A stretch of 22,776 bases of DNA, taken from Bacillota bacterium. Its GTDB lineage: Bacteria > Bacillota > Clostridia > Clostridiales > Caloramatoraceae. The stretch lies in the NCBI GenBank assembly GCA_023415335.1, contig JAEZLD010000104.1, positions 1 to 22,776 of the forward strand, given 5' to 3'. The position numbers and the translations under genes were made by a program. The number at the start of each line of letters is the position of its first letter. Position 1 is the stretch's first letter. The notes below the pieces were generated by a model. The model did no database searches. It saw nothing but the letters and a program-made list of their open reading frames with translations, and was not told where the DNA came from. This document shows positions 22,272 to 22,776 of the stretch, piece after piece.

Positions 22272-22775
22272 ATGGATAAATTTCATGAACAGCTTCTGAC
22301 AACCAGGAAATCCCCGGTGTTCATTTTTATGACAGCAGCCATGGTGGTTCTCGGTTTTCTGGCGGTAATAGCGCTATCGACGATTACAGGAGGATTCAAT
22401 ATAGGAGTGCTGATACTCTTCCTCTTATTTGGTGGAGCAGCCGTAGGAGCGTATTTTCTAAGGGATATGCAGTATAGGGAATATGAATATATATTTACTA
22501 ACGGTAATCTTGAGATAGATGTAATATATAACATGAAAAGAAGAAAGGTTATGCTGGATAAGGATGTAAAGGATTTTGAGGAATTTGGAAGGCTCACAGA
22601 ATCCGGACTGTCAAAGGACATAAAAAAGGTAGTATGCTATCCGTTGGACAAGAAGGACTCCGGAGATATATACTACGCTCTTATTGCAGACAAACAGCGC
22701 TCAGCTTATCTTATAATACCAGATGAAGAAATGCTGAAGTACATAAATATATATTATAAAAGAAGAGTAAGGTAA
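22272..22775 (+). CDS. Small membrane protein, DUF6106-like
   Basis: 167-residue protein, complete to a TAA at the window end. Two hydrophobic helices (about 18-37 and 43-61) are followed by a cytoplasmic beta-rich domain of about 100 residues with YEYIFTNGNLEIDVIYNMKRRK, which I remember as the DUF6106 pattern of Clostridia; this family name is from memory. No catalytic motif is seen. It follows manA by 18 nt. AGGGAG lies 8 nt before the ATG at 22272; the GTG one codon earlier is closer and less likely. Function unknown. Confidence 0.75.
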   Translation: MDKFHEQLLTTRKSPVFIFMTAAMVVLGFLAVIALSTITGGFNIGVLILFLLFGGAAVGAYFLRDMQYREYEYIFTNGNLEIDVIYNMKRRKVMLDKDVKDFEEFGRLTESGLSKDIKKVVCYPLDKKDSGDIYYALIADKQRSAYLIIPDEEMLKYINIYYKRRVR

Positions 22776-22776
22776 A

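Overview
The window looks like chromosomal DNA of an anaerobic, low-to-mid-GC Bacillota, most likely a member of the Clostridia. The reasons are strong AGGAGG-type ribosome binding sites, frequent ATA/AGG codons, an FMN riboswitch in front of an ECF-type riboflavin transporter, a PPi-type phosphofructokinase with an ATP-type PEP carboxykinase, and closest resemblance of several proteins to clostridial families. I cannot name the genus. There is no rRNA, tRNA, phage, plasmid or CRISPR signal and no intact insertion sequence.

Layout. Positions 1-140 hold the 3' end of an unrecognised gene. 404-1330 (+) is a membrane-anchored VanY/M15-type peptidase with its own extended -10 promoter and terminator. 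1414-2293 (-) is promoter, FMN riboswitch, terminator and ribU. 2422-8001 (-) is one operon read from right to left: a DUF2809 membrane protein, an OmpR-type response regulator, a short-loop (intramembrane-sensing type) histidine kinase, an ABC ATPase and a large FtsX-type permease, that is, a cell-envelope stress or peptide-detoxification module. 8132-10444 (+) is an M6 (immune inhibitor A-like) metalloprotease with a possible lipobox. 10502-11866 (+) is malic enzyme and 11952-12713 (+) a creatininase-family hydrolase, each with its own terminator.

The second half is a central-carbon cluster. A leftward operon, pfp (PPi-type 6-phosphofructokinase), fba (class II aldolase) and a DeoR-family repressor, is divergent from transketolase. 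The 242-bp intergenic region is full of tandem CAATAAAA/ACAAAACAATAAA repeats that overlap the predicted pfp promoter and lie just upstream of tkt. Then follow ATP-type PEP carboxykinase, an esterase-like alpha/beta hydrolase, class I mannose-6-phosphate isomerase and a small two-helix membrane protein of DUF6106 type, which runs to the end of the window.

How the genes may work together. Transketolase, PPi-PFK and class II aldolase under one apparent operator cluster are the set needed for a transaldolase-independent pentose phosphate route through sedoheptulose-1,7-bisphosphate. Malic enzyme and PEP carboxykinase lie nearby and could form part of a malate shunt, so the locus may concentrate atypical glycolytic enzymes. 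This is inference from gene content and order.

Across the window a short dispersed repeat with core AGGGACGGTTAA (plus strand TTAACCGTCCCT) occurs seven times between genes, twice as close pairs. It looks like a small REP/MITE-like family and is one of the more interesting non-coding signals here.
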